Shown: positions 1 to 7,291 of the stretch, piece by piece
Layout: each line of letters opens with the position of its first letter
Numbering within the stretch: position 1 is the first letter of the stretch
Origin: Planctomycetaceae bacterium
GTDB taxonomy: Bacteria; Planctomycetota; Phycisphaerae; Phycisphaerales; SM1A02
Assembly (NCBI GenBank): GCA_027488265.1
Contig: JAIYCA010000175.1
Span: 1-13,472 of the forward strand
DNA: 13,472 nt
Reading direction: 5' to 3'
Program-made: the position numbers and the translations under genes
Notes under the pieces: model-generated
What the model saw: the letters and a program-made list of their open reading frames with translations, nothing else
The model's database searches: none
Told to the model about the DNA's origin: nothing

Positions 1-1756
1 CATCCTCGGTCACTTCGTAGAGCCCATTCTCACAACCGACAAGGGTGCGTGAACCATCACCGTTGAATCCGCAGGCCCACGTGAAACTCGGAGCATTCGG
101 AACTTCCGCACGGAGCACACTTCCCGATGCGATGTCGAGCACGAGGACTTGCGGCCCATCTCCTGTCGCGATCCATCGCGTTCGATCGGGCGAGAGCGAT
201 CCCGTATAGCGATGGGCACTTCCTGCAATCGGTCCTTGCGGAAGCGTGTTGCTCTCGAAGGGCGACTCAAGAAAGCCGTAGATGAATGCAGGAATATCTT
301 GACCCGCAATCTCACGCACTTCCGCGAGCCGCTCTTTTGTCGTGTTCGTCTCGAGATTGATGGACGCAGTGGCCGCGCGTGCGAGGCTTGCGAGCATCAA
401 TTGGTGCGAAGAGCGCTGCCACGAAATCGTCGTGAAGATGGTCGAGGCCAGCATTGCAATCGCGGTCGCAGTGATCGCCGTTGCCCACGCCGGATTTCGG
501 CGGATCCAACGTATGGCGCGTTCGCCCCGCGACTCCGGCCTCGCACGTACGGCTCGACCATCGAGGAACGCTCGAAGATCTTCCGCGAACTCTGCCATGG
601 TCGCGTAACGCTTCTCGCGATCCTTCGCCATCGCTTTCGCAACGATCGCGGCGAGGTCGCGCGGAATGTTGCGGTCGATGCGGTCGAGCGCGACGGGCTC
701 GGTCGCGCGAAGAATGCGCGCGGCATCGAAGTAGAGATGGCGCGGGATTTCGTAGGCACGTCGACCGGCGAGCGCTTCGTAGAGGATCGTGCCGAGCGCA
801 TGAATGTCTACGCGCGTATCGACTTCGGCCGAAGAGAGTTCGAACTGCTCAGGCGCCATGTATGCAGGCGTCCCGATCAGTGCGCCTGCGAGCGTTTCCT
901 GCGCGCGCGGCGAATCATCACCAAAGATGCGCGCAACACCGAAGTCGATGATGCGCGGAGTTCCGTCGGCCGCGACGAGGATGTTGGTTGGCTTGAGATC
1001 GCGATGGATGAGTCCACGGCGGTGACCATGCTGCATGCCGTCGCAGATTCTTGTAAGACACGCGACCGTTTCACGCAACGAACGCGCTGATGCGCGCGCC
1101 CAGTCAACGAAGTTCGTCGCATCGGTGACACGCTCCATCACGATGTATGGAAGTTCAAGCCCTTCGCGTCGCGCGATTCCCGATGCGTAGATGCGCACGA
1201 TCGCTGGATGCTCGAGTCGCGCGAGCGCTGCAGCTTCGGTCTGAAATCGCCGCACGTGACTGGCGCGCGCGCTTGCTGCACGCAGCACTTTCACCGCGAC
1301 AGGCCGCGGCGGTTCGACCTGCTCGGCGGCGAAAACCGTACCGATGCCGCCGCGACCAAGCACGCTTGTGAGCCGACAACCACCAAGGATTTCGCCCACG
1401 TGCGGTTCGCCGACATAGGGATCGTGCGAATCGTCATGCGACTTGTTGGATGCGAGGCCCGCAGCGGAGCCCGACGCCTGCTCGACGGGCGTGATGGTGT
1501 CGGTTGGATATTCGGGATCTGGGAGCGCCTCAAGCAACTCGCGGAGTTCGCGCGCGCGGTCCTCGTGGCGAGCCGCAAGGCCGTCGAGGAAACGAGCACG
1601 CTCGTCGGGAGTCATCGCAAGCGCTGCGTCGAGGAGGTCAACGAGCACGTCGTGCTTCGATGAGCCGGCAGGTGTCGCGTGCGTTGATGGCGTCGCGTTG
1701 TTGGGCGATGCGGCGCCGGAGTCCTCGGCACGTCGAATGGGATCGATCGAAGACAT
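1..1756 (-). CDS. Membrane-anchored Ser/Thr protein kinase with C-terminal propeller-like region (C-terminus beyond window)
   Basis: Hanks-type Ser/Thr protein kinase; 585 codons are visible and the frame is still open at base 1. The first ~125 residues include a charged helical stretch and an acidic linker. The kinase domain spans about residues 128-400: Gly loop GRGGIG (134-139), VAVK with Lys156, catalytic HRDLKPTN (His251-Arg252-Asp253), DFG (271-273) and the GTPAYMAPE activation-segment end (295-303). All key catalytic residues are present, so it should be active. A single hydrophobic segment follows (about 431-448), then a region with beta-propeller/WD40-like phrases such as SLSPDRTRWIATGDG and VLVLDIASG. 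This suggests a cytoplasmic kinase tethered to an extracytoplasmic sensor or scaffold. The ATG at 1756 overlaps the TGA of the sigma gene (TGATG) and has an SD-like AGAGAGG 9 nt upstream, so translation is probably coupled. The pairing suggests kinase control of the sigma factor; the substrate is inferred, not shown. Confidence 0.93.
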   Translation of the reverse strand, partial: MSSIDPIRRAEDSGAASPNNATPSTHATPAGSSKHDVLVDLLDAALAMTPDERARFLDGLAARHEDRARELRELLEALPDPEYPTDTITPVEQASGSAAGLASNKSHDDSHDPYVGEPHVGEILGGCRLTSVLGRGGIGTVFAAEQVEPPRPVAVKVLRAASARASHVRRFQTEAAALARLEHPAIVRIYASGIARREGLELPYIVMERVTDATNFVDWARASARSLRETVACLTRICDGMQHGHRRGLIHRDLKPTNILVAADGTPRIIDFGVARIFGDDSPRAQETLAGALIGTPAYMAPEQFELSSAEVDTRVDIHALGTILYEALAGRRAYEIPRHLYFDAARILRATEPVALDRIDRNIPRDLAAIVAKAMAKDREKRYATMAEFAEDLRAFLDGRAVRARPESRGERAIRWIRRNPAWATAITATAIAMLASTIFTTISWQRSSHQLMLASLARAATASINLETNTTKERLAEVREIAGQDIPAFIYGFLESPFESNTLPQGPIAGSAHRYTGSLSPDRTRWIATGDGPQVLVLDIASGSVLRAEVPNAPSFTWACGFNGDGSRTLVGCENGLYEVTED

Positions 1757-2490
1757 CACGTACCGCCTCTCTGCTGAGATGCCGTGCCTTTCTCGTCGTC
1801 CGTGCGCCCGACTGAAGCCTGCTCGGGCGGCAGGTCGCGAAATCGCTTCTTCAGTTCTCGACGCAGAATCGCGCGGCCCGCGTTCCAGCGCTTACTTACC
1901 GTGCGCGGGGCGATTCCGAGAATATTCGCAGTGTCTTCGAGACTCAGCGCTGCCATGTATCGAAGCCATACGACATTCGCGAGGTCAGGCGCATCCGTTT
2001 GTAGCTTTTCGAGTTCCTCAACGAGCGCGGGCGTGACCTCGCGCAGGGCGCGATCGATTTCGGTCAACGGCTGCAACGTGGGAAGCTCGCCATCCCCATC
2101 CCCGAGTTGGACGGGTTCAACCCCACCGCCACGCTTGAGGCGACTCGCCGTGCGACGCCAATCAATGAGAAACTGCGCCATGGCCCGGGAGAACGAACCG
2201 AAAAAGTGCGCACGACTTTCCCACTCGGTTGCCTGCGGGGCCTTTGGCGTACCCAACTCGGCCTGCGCGACCGCTCGGGCTGTAAAGGTCTTGAGAAATG
2301 CCTCATGCAAAATGGTGGTGGGGCTCGGCACACTTCGCATCGGATAGCCCGCGCGAATTCCCCGCGCCATCGCGTGCAGTTCGTCGTAGGTCAGTCGCCA
2401 AATCTCCTCGAGCGCTGGCTGATCCCCCCCGCGCGCCCGAAGGAGCAGTACGACAAAGTCCTCATCCTTTGTCTCTGATCTTTCCGCCAT
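1756..2490 (-). CDS. ECF-like RNA polymerase sigma factor (planctomycete Sigma70_ECF type)
   Basis: Predicted alternative sigma factor of 244 residues that directs RNA polymerase to selected promoters. The sigma-2 region spans about residues 9-113 and carries the signatures of the PF07638/TIGR02999-like group: LHEAFLKTF (61-69), a WESRAHFFGSFSRAMAQFLIDW-type stretch (90-111) and the basic RLKRGGG (117-123). After an acidic linker, sigma-4 lies about 141-213, with a helix-turn-helix around 172-203 (LSLEDTANILGI then RTVSKRW). A basic, polar tail of ~30 residues follows, longer than a minimal family member. No anti-sigma gene is present; the next gene, overlapping by one base, is a Ser/Thr kinase, an arrangement known for planctomycete ECF groups that are thought to be phosphorylation-controlled. 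The ATG at 2490 has no SD but has a -10-like TACATT exactly 6 nt upstream, consistent with a leaderless mRNA. Confidence 0.93.
   Translation of the reverse strand: MAERSETKDEDFVVLLLRARGGDQPALEEIWRLTYDELHAMARGIRAGYPMRSVPSPTTILHEAFLKTFTARAVAQAELGTPKAPQATEWESRAHFFGSFSRAMAQFLIDWRRTASRLKRGGGVEPVQLGDGDGELPTLQPLTEIDRALREVTPALVEELEKLQTDAPDLANVVWLRYMAALSLEDTANILGIAPRTVSKRWNAGRAILRRELKKRFRDLPPEQASVGRTDDEKGTASQQRGGT
1766..1772 (-). promoter_or_regulatory. Shine-Dalgarno for the kinase gene, inside the sigma gene
   Basis: AGAGAGG on the minus strand, 9 nt before the kinase ATG at 1756. It lies within the last codons of the sigma gene and supports the TGATG-coupled start. Confidence 0.5.
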
Positions 2491-2496
2491 AGGTGG

Positions 2497-2524
2497 AATG
2501 TAGCAAACGCGTGCTTCTGTTGAA
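2497..2524 (-). promoter_or_regulatory. Candidate promoter of the sigma-kinase operon
   Basis: On the minus strand, a -35-like TTCAAC (2524-2519) and a -10-like TACATT (2502-2497) are separated by 16 nt. The -10 ends 6 nt before the ATG at 2490, so transcription would start at or next to the start codon. The match is modest and weighs mainly because the same spacing recurs at other genes here. Confidence 0.35.
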
Positions 2525-2584
2525 ATTGAACCCGCTCTTTCAGAAATGAACGCCGCGGAAATTGGCGCCTCGAATCTTGACCTT

Positions 2585-4357
2585 TCAGAATTCGACTGGC
2601 TTTCCGCTCAAACGCTCTCTTGAACGTTGAGCGTGAGTTTCAAGGAGTGCGCTTCGGAGCGCGTCGCTCATCGTGTTGCGTTGATGAAGTTCGCGCTCCG
2701 CGAGGTCGTTTGATTCGCAGAGGTCTCGTCGGAGGTCATAGAGCTCAACACGTGCCTTGCCCGTCGTCGACCCACCCGCGACGTCGTGAAACCAAATCAA
2801 CTTCCAATCGCCAACGCGCACCGCGCTGAAGGGCTCGATACCCGGCCCCTGCGGCCCCCAATCGTGCGGCTGATGAAAGAGCATCGCGCGATCCGCGGGC
2901 GCGGGGCCGCCGCGCCAATAGTTTGAGAGGTCGACGCCGTCGATCACACGACCCGCGGGAACTGACGCGCCCGCGAGCGAGAGAATCGTTGGGTAGAGAT
3001 CGGTGCCGATGATCGGCGCTGGGCGCGGCGCTGCTTCGTGCGGAATGCCGGGGCCCGCGACGACGAACGGCACGCGCAGACCGCCTTCGTAGGCAGAACC
3101 CTTGCCCGAACGAAGCGGCGCGTTGTGGGTGTGGGCGCGCGCGCCATCGGGCGCCGTACCGCGCGCGTGCGCCGAGAGCCCGCCGTTGTCGGACGTGAAA
3201 ATGAAAATCGTGTTGTCGAGAATGCCGAGCGCGTCGCAGCGCGCGACGAGTTGTCCGAGCGCGTCGTCGACGGCCGCGATCATCGTGGCGTACGCGCGCT
3301 CGGTTGGGTCGAGTTCGGGGTAGTCGGCCGCGAAACGCGGATCCTCCATGATGGGCGTGTGAACGCCGTACGGGCAGAAGTTGAGGAAGAAGGGCTTCTG
3401 CTCTGCGACCGCGGTTGTGATGGCGTCGCACGCCTCGCGCGCGAGCGCGTCGTCGAGCCAGACGTTTTCGTCTGCGTCGTCGTCGGCGGCATCGCGATAC
3501 CAACGCTCGAGCATCGGCACATCCCACACACTCGGCGGCGCGTCGGCAGGCGCGACCTTCCCGCGTTGTTTGCGCGCGGCGTCTTTGAAGTGGTCGCTTC
3601 CGAAGAAAGAACCAGGCGCCCCGGCCGCGTGGCCCGCGATGTTGACGTCGAAGCCAAAGTTGCGTGGATCAGCACCAGGCGTGCCGCGCGCACCGAAGTG
3701 CGCTTTGCCGACATGCATCGTGCGGTAGCCGGCGTTTGCGAGGAGTTGCGGGAGTTCAGCACCCGTTGGCTGCGCACCGTTGACTTGCCACGCCGGCGGA
3801 TCGAGTCGCGCGTGGCGCGAAGACGTGTCGCGGTCCTTTTCGAGCGTCCAGTAGGTGATGTGCGTTCGGGCAGGCGATTGGCCGGTGAGGATCGCGGTCC
3901 GTGAGGGCGTGCAAACGGGCGCGGCGGCGTAGGCATCGGAGAATCGCAGACCGCGCGCGGCGAGGCGCTCGAGGTTGGGGGTCTTCCACGGCACCGTCCC
4001 CAAAGGTGATCCCGACGATTCACTGAACGGTGCACGGCACGTGCCGCCCAGTGCCTGGCACTGCATGGCACGTGCCGTGCACTGCCTGCCCCCGCAGCTA
4101 CACCCCGCCAGCATCGGCACCGACGTGTCCTGCTGTCCGAGATCGTCGACCAGGATGAGCACAATGTTTGGGTGCGCGGCGCCGACGCCCTGCTTCGAGT
4201 CCGCCTTGCCCGCAACATCACGCGCGGTTGCGCTGCCCGACGTGCACGAAAGCTGCGCAAACAACGAGAGGGCATACACCAGCACCAAGAGGAGCTTTGC
4301 CAAAGGAACTCCAAAACGAGCATTCCATGCGTGCTGAGCGTTCTGCCGCGTCGACAT
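2585..4357 (-). CDS. Secreted S1-family sulfatase 1, carrying an in-frame palindromic repeat
   Basis: Predicted formylglycine-dependent sulfatase of 590 residues that hydrolyses sulfate esters, probably on glycans, outside the cytoplasm. A hydrophobic signal segment (about 20-37) is followed by Cys38, which could be a lipid-attachment site, though the lipobox is imperfect. Metal-binding Asp71-Asp72 lie in ILVDDLGQQDTSVP. The formylglycine motif is CTPSR (149-153, Cys149). Other active-site residues are Lys218/His220 (VGKAHFG), His333 (GVHTPI), Asp390-Asn391 (TSDNGG) and Lys419 (RSGKGSAYEGG). Between DDLGQQDTSVP and TPNLERL there are about 45 residues, clearly more than I expect for this subfamily. 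Residues 92-110 are encoded by a 55-bp palindromic element, leaving five Cys within residues 86-107. The frame stays open another 229 codons upstream, but that part is antisense to the cytochrome gene. The ATG at 4357 gives the signal peptide and has a promoter-like sequence just upstream. Substrate unknown. Confidence 0.92.
   Translation of the reverse strand: MSTRQNAQHAWNARFGVPLAKLLLVLVYALSLFAQLSCTSGSATARDVAGKADSKQGVGAAHPNIVLILVDDLGQQDTSVPMLAGCSCGGRQCTARAMQCQALGGTCRAPFSESSGSPLGTVPWKTPNLERLAARGLRFSDAYAAAPVCTPSRTAILTGQSPARTHITYWTLEKDRDTSSRHARLDPPAWQVNGAQPTGAELPQLLANAGYRTMHVGKAHFGARGTPGADPRNFGFDVNIAGHAAGAPGSFFGSDHFKDAARKQRGKVAPADAPPSVWDVPMLERWYRDAADDDADENVWLDDALAREACDAITTAVAEQKPFFLNFCPYGVHTPIMEDPRFAADYPELDPTERAYATMIAAVDDALGQLVARCDALGILDNTIFIFTSDNGGLSAHARGTAPDGARAHTHNAPLRSGKGSAYEGGLRVPFVVAGPGIPHEAAPRPAPIIGTDLYPTILSLAGASVPAGRVIDGVDLSNYWRGGPAPADRAMLFHQPHDWGPQGPGIEPFSAVRVGDWKLIWFHDVAGGSTTGKARVELYDLRRDLCESNDLAERELHQRNTMSDALRSALLETHAQRSRERLSGKPVEF
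4029..4083 (-). repeat. 55-bp nested palindromic element, copy 1 (within sulfatase 1)
   Basis: Structure: 17-bp arm, 3-nt spacer, inner hairpin (CAGTGCC, 1 nt, GGCACTG), 3-nt spacer, 17-bp arm. The outer arms at 4030-4045 and 4067-4082 are perfect inverted repeats, and each arm holds the self-palindrome GGCACGTGCC. Read on the minus strand it matches copy 2 at 52 of 55 positions, plus a shared GTTC immediately 3'. It lies inside the sulfatase reading frame and is read without a stop as residues 92-110. No target-site duplication is evident. Confidence 0.9.
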
Positions 4358-4363
4358 GACGCG

Positions 4364-4392
4364 AGTGTCGCGAGGGAACGCTCGTACGACAA
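4364..4392 (-). promoter_or_regulatory. Candidate promoter of sulfatase 1
   Basis: On the minus strand, TTGTCG (4392-4387) and GACACT (4369-4364) are separated by 17 nt, and the -10 ends 6 nt before the ATG at 4357. The position fits a leaderless transcript. The -10 lacks the usual first T, so this is tentative. Confidence 0.35.
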
Positions 4393-4456
4393 CTCCCACG
4401 CGCCGGTGACGCGTGAAGTTGGCGAAGTTTGGGGTGACCTGCGCGGCGACTTGCAT

Positions 4457-4511
4457 GGTGCACGGCACGTGCCATGCAGTGCCAGGCACTGAGCGGCACG
4501 TGCCATGCACC
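4457..4511 (+). repeat. 55-bp nested palindromic element, copy 2 (upstream of the cytochrome operon)
   Basis: Same architecture and length as copy 1, but inverted relative to it. The arms at 4457-4473 and 4495-4511 are inverted repeats with one mismatch. The inner hairpin CAGTGCC-A-GGCACTG lies at 4477-4491. It sits in the divergent gap between sulfatase 1 and the cytochrome operon and ends 14 nt before the candidate -10 hexamer, so it covers the position where a -35 element would be. Confidence 0.9.
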
Positions 4512-4525
4512 GTTCGTAGAGGCGG

Positions 4526-4531
4526 TACTCT
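4526..4531 (+). promoter_or_regulatory. Candidate -10 element of the cytochrome operon
   Basis: TACTCT lies exactly 6 nt before the ATG at 4538. No convincing -35 is visible because the upstream DNA is the palindromic element. No SD precedes the ATG, so a leaderless mRNA is plausible. Confidence 0.35.
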
Positions 4532-4537
4532 CCGCGC

Positions 4538-5989
4538 ATGGCTCCCGATCCAGCCGCGCTCCCCAACTTCCTCCCCTCCGCGTATCCCGTCAACGATTAC
4601 GGCCCCATCATGAAGGGCATGGCGATCGGAGGGCTCGGCATCTTCCACGTCTTCCTCGCGCAATTCGCCATCGGCGGCGGCTTCCTTCTCTTCTGGTTTG
4701 AATGGCTCGCGCAATCGGGCCGCGAACCGCTCGCGCGCCGCCTCATCGACAGCGTCTTCCGCGTCCTGATCTTCCTCTCCTTCGTCCTCGGCGCGCTCAC
4801 TGGCGTCGGCATGTGGCTCACGTCGATCCAAGTTTCCGCACCGACGATCGGGCTGATGGTCGACGAGTTCCACTGGATTTGGGCCACCGAGTGGATCTTT
4901 TTCTGGATTGAAGTCGTCGCGGGATACGCGTTCTTCCGGTACGGCGATCGGCTCAGCGGCCGCGAGCGGCTCACCCTCCTCGCGATCTATTCGATCGCCG
5001 GATTCGGCAGCCTGTTCTGGATCAACGGCATTCTCTCGTGGCAACTCACGCCGGGCGGCTGGGTCACCTCAGGCAGCATTTGGGAAGGGTTCTTCAACCC
5101 GACGTTCTGGCCGTCGCTTCTCTTCCGCACCGTGGTCTGCCTCGTCCTTGCTGCGCTCGGCGCTGCGATCGTCCTCAACGCGCTTCCGGGATTCTCCCGC
5201 GAAGAACGCGAGCGCGTGCTGCATCAACTCTCGCCGTTCTTCCTGCCGATGCTCGCGATGCCGATCCTCGGCGCGTGGTACCTCGCCGCGATGCCTGCCG
5301 ACAGTCGCGGCTGGATTCTCGGCGGCTCCATGGTGATGACGATGTTCTTCAATATCGCCGCGGGCTCGTCGGCGCTCATCGGTGGCTACGGCGTGATCGC
5401 ATTGTGGCGACAGAAGAACTACATGAACGGCGCGACGGCGACGCTTCTCGCGGCGATCGCGTTCGGCGCAACGGGCGCGGGCGAATTCATCCGCGAAGGC
5501 GCGCGCAAGCCCTACTCCGTCCGCGAAACGCTCTACTCAAACGCCATCACCCCTGCGCAAGTCGCCTCGTTGCGTGAGACGGGCGTCCTCGCGACCGACC
5601 CCTACCCGCTGCGCGACGCGAGCGACTACCCCACCGAGCAGTTGCGCGAAGGGCGACTCGTCTATCGCAACCTCTGCTCGGTTTGCCACACGATTCGCGG
5701 CGCGAATGCGCTCGACGCACTCATGGGTGATTGGGCGATCGAGCAGAAGCGCCTGAACGTCGCAATGTTGCAGTGGACGGAAGGCTTCATGCCACCCTTC
5801 GCGGGCACCGCAGAAGAACTCGAAGCACTCGTTCAGTACATCGCGTGGGAGCACGCGCATCGACCCTCTGCGTGGCCTGAATCGCGCGATCCCGCGGTGT
5901 TCGCCGAGATTCGTGAGGCGCTCAAACGCGCGGGTCCACATCCCGCGCCACGCGCACAAGAACTCGCCGGAAGCGAGGAGGCGCGATGA
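4538..5989 (+). CDS. Cytochrome bd-like (CydA-family) membrane subunit fused to a c-type cytochrome
   Basis: 483-residue integral membrane redox protein. About eight hydrophobic segments span residues 25-318, followed by a single-heme cytochrome c domain (about 368-450) with CSVCH at 380-384 and a likely axial Met418 in GFMPPFAGT. The membrane part resembles cytochrome bd subunit I: His37 in the first helix (position of the heme b595 ligand), an acidic helix with Glu118 and Glu125 (compare Glu99/Glu107 of E. coli CydA), the FRYGDRLSGRERL loop, INGILSWQL, and FIREGARKPY (317-326), which resembles the conserved E-x-GRQPW motif. In my by-eye alignment the heme b558 His186 position is Arg187 (LLFRT), and no FRxMxG motif is seen. 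It may exchange electrons with a c-type donor or acceptor instead of being a standard quinol oxidase; the direction of transfer is unknown. It overlaps the next gene by 4 bp (ATGA), pointing to a stable two-subunit complex. Confidence 0.85.
   Translation: MAPDPAALPNFLPSAYPVNDYGPIMKGMAIGGLGIFHVFLAQFAIGGGFLLFWFEWLAQSGREPLARRLIDSVFRVLIFLSFVLGALTGVGMWLTSIQVSAPTIGLMVDEFHWIWATEWIFFWIEVVAGYAFFRYGDRLSGRERLTLLAIYSIAGFGSLFWINGILSWQLTPGGWVTSGSIWEGFFNPTFWPSLLFRTVVCLVLAALGAAIVLNALPGFSREERERVLHQLSPFFLPMLAMPILGAWYLAAMPADSRGWILGGSMVMTMFFNIAAGSSALIGGYGVIALWRQKNYMNGATATLLAAIAFGATGAGEFIREGARKPYSVRETLYSNAITPAQVASLRETGVLATDPYPLRDASDYPTEQLREGRLVYRNLCSVCHTIRGANALDALMGDWAIEQKRLNVAMLQWTEGFMPPFAGTAEELEALVQYIAWEHAHRPSAWPESRDPAVFAEIREALKRAGPHPAPRAQELAGSEEAR
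5975..5981 (+). promoter_or_regulatory. Strong Shine-Dalgarno for the second cytochrome subunit
   Basis: GAGGAGG, 4 nt before the ATG at 5986, inside the last codons of the upstream gene. Together with the ATGA overlap it indicates translational coupling and fixes the start. Confidence 0.7.
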
Positions 5990-7164
5990 ATCCGATCGCA
6001 ACAGTGGCTGCGGTGCAGGCTACAGCGGACGCACCAACAAGCGCGGCAACGAGCGCCGCGCCAATCGCGGCCCCAAACGTCGACACGCTGCTTTCAACGC
6101 TGCCGACGTCGACCTTGATCTACATCGTGCTCTTGATCGCGACCTACGCGCTGCATGCGATTTTCATGCACTACACGATCGGCGGAGCGCTTTGGACGTT
6201 GGGTTCTGCGATTCGCGGCCGCTTCTCGCCAAGCACGAACGCGCCGCGCGATGTACTCGCAACAACCGTGCGCGATTGGCTGCCGTCGGCAATTTCCAGC
6301 GCAATCACCGCAGGAATCGCACCACTTCTCTTCGTACAAATCGTCTATCAGAAGAGTTTCTACACCGCGAATCTCTTGCTCTTCAATCGCTGGATGCTGC
6401 TGCTTCCTGCGCTGATCATCGCGATTTACGCGCTGTACGTCGTGAAAGCGCACAGTTTCGCGCGCGGACGACTTGTGAAATCGCTCGCAGCCGCCGTCGC
6501 CACGGTGCTCATCGCGTACACAGGCATCGCGTTCGTCGAGAACCACTTGCTCTCGCTTCAACCGGCGGCATGGCCTGCGATCTACGGCGGAACCGCGCAC
6601 GGCCCAACCGTCGAACGCATCGCGCTTCGTTTCTCGATGTGGCTCTGCGCGGCTTTGCCAACGTTCGCGCTGCTCGCGGCGTGGCAACTACGTCTCGGCG
6701 CGGGCGACGCAAGCGATGAAGATCGCAGGCAAGCTGCACGCCCGCTTGCGATTCTCGCGGTGCTCGCCACGATCGCTGCGATGGGCATCGCCTTCGTCGC
6801 GTGGCACGTTGCACACGGCGAAAGCAAGGTGCTCTCGTCGCGCATCGGTCTCGGCGCACTCATCACGCTCTTCGCGGCACAAATACTCGCGATCCCCTGC
6901 TGGCTCACGGTCGCCGCGCGTCGCTCGCTCAACGGCGGCGCCCTTTGGATACTGCTTGCGTTGACTCTCGTGTCGATCTTCGCCGCGGCCGTCTTGCGCG
7001 AGGCGCATCGATTGGCGCTTCTCGCGGGAACCGACGCTGCGCCACGCGAACCCGCACCCGTCGGCGGACTCGCGATTTTCTTGATTTTCACACTGCTCGG
7101 CGTCGGCATCATCGTGTGGATCATTCGAACGGTCGCACGATCGCTCGCGACACGTACGAATTGA
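5986..7164 (+). CDS. Polytopic membrane partner subunit, CydA'-like paralogue of the upstream protein
   Basis: 392-residue integral membrane protein with about nine hydrophobic segments after a ~35-residue Ala/Thr/Pro-rich N-terminus. I do not recognise a named family, but by eye it aligns with its neighbour. His57 followed eight residues later by IGG (65-67) matches His37 and IGG (45-47). ENHLLSLQPAAW (175-186) matches INGILSWQLTPGGW, Arg205 in LRFSMW matches Arg187 in LLFRT, and LREAHR (337-342) falls where FIREGARKPY lies. This suggests tandem duplication and a heterodimer similar in layout to CydA/CydA'. It has no CxxCH and lacks the acidic Glu pair of the first subunit, so it may be structural or bind only part of the heme set. 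Its start is set by the 4-bp overlap and the GAGGAGG. The 127-bp gap downstream holds only a 6-bp GC hairpin (7213-7230) without a T-run and the subtilase promoter candidate. Confidence 0.8.
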   Translation: MNPIATVAAVQATADAPTSAATSAAPIAAPNVDTLLSTLPTSTLIYIVLLIATYALHAIFMHYTIGGALWTLGSAIRGRFSPSTNAPRDVLATTVRDWLPSAISSAITAGIAPLLFVQIVYQKSFYTANLLLFNRWMLLLPALIIAIYALYVVKAHSFARGRLVKSLAAAVATVLIAYTGIAFVENHLLSLQPAAWPAIYGGTAHGPTVERIALRFSMWLCAALPTFALLAAWQLRLGAGDASDEDRRQAARPLAILAVLATIAAMGIAFVAWHVAHGESKVLSSRIGLGALITLFAAQILAIPCWLTVAARRSLNGGALWILLALTLVSIFAAAVLREAHRLALLAGTDAAPREPAPVGGLAIFLIFTLLGVGIIVWIIRTVARSLATRTN

Positions 7165-7279
7165 TTTCACGCGGTTTTCGGCGGTGCTATGAACACTTCG
7201 CGCGCGTGGCGTGGCGGCGCGCTGGCCGCCGTGTCAACGCTGATTGCGCAGGTTTCCTTTTCCCGTACCGAATCGGTGT

Positions 7280-7285
7280 TATGCT
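7280..7285 (+). promoter_or_regulatory. Candidate -10 element of the subtilase gene
   Basis: TATGCT lies exactly 6 nt before the ATG at 7292. A -35 is not clear in the pyrimidine-rich stretch around 7253-7262. The spacing matches four other gene starts in the window and suggests a leaderless transcript. Confidence 0.35.
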
Positions 7286-7291
7286 TGCGCC

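Noticed and set aside
149..1090. Long plus-strand open frame of 313 codons opposite the kinase.
   Set aside because: Arg-rich composition typical of an antisense shadow in GC-rich DNA; the minus-strand frame has complete kinase motifs.
4358..5044. The sulfatase 1 frame continues 229 codons upstream, giving an apparent 819-residue protein.
   Set aside because: The extension is antisense to the clearly coding cytochrome gene, has an acidic low-complexity composition, and would bury the signal peptide in the middle of the protein.
7213..7230. GGCGGC/GCCGCC hairpin after the cytochrome operon as a terminator.
   Set aside because: Only a 6-bp stem with no T-run after it, and such GC hairpins are frequent by chance in this DNA.
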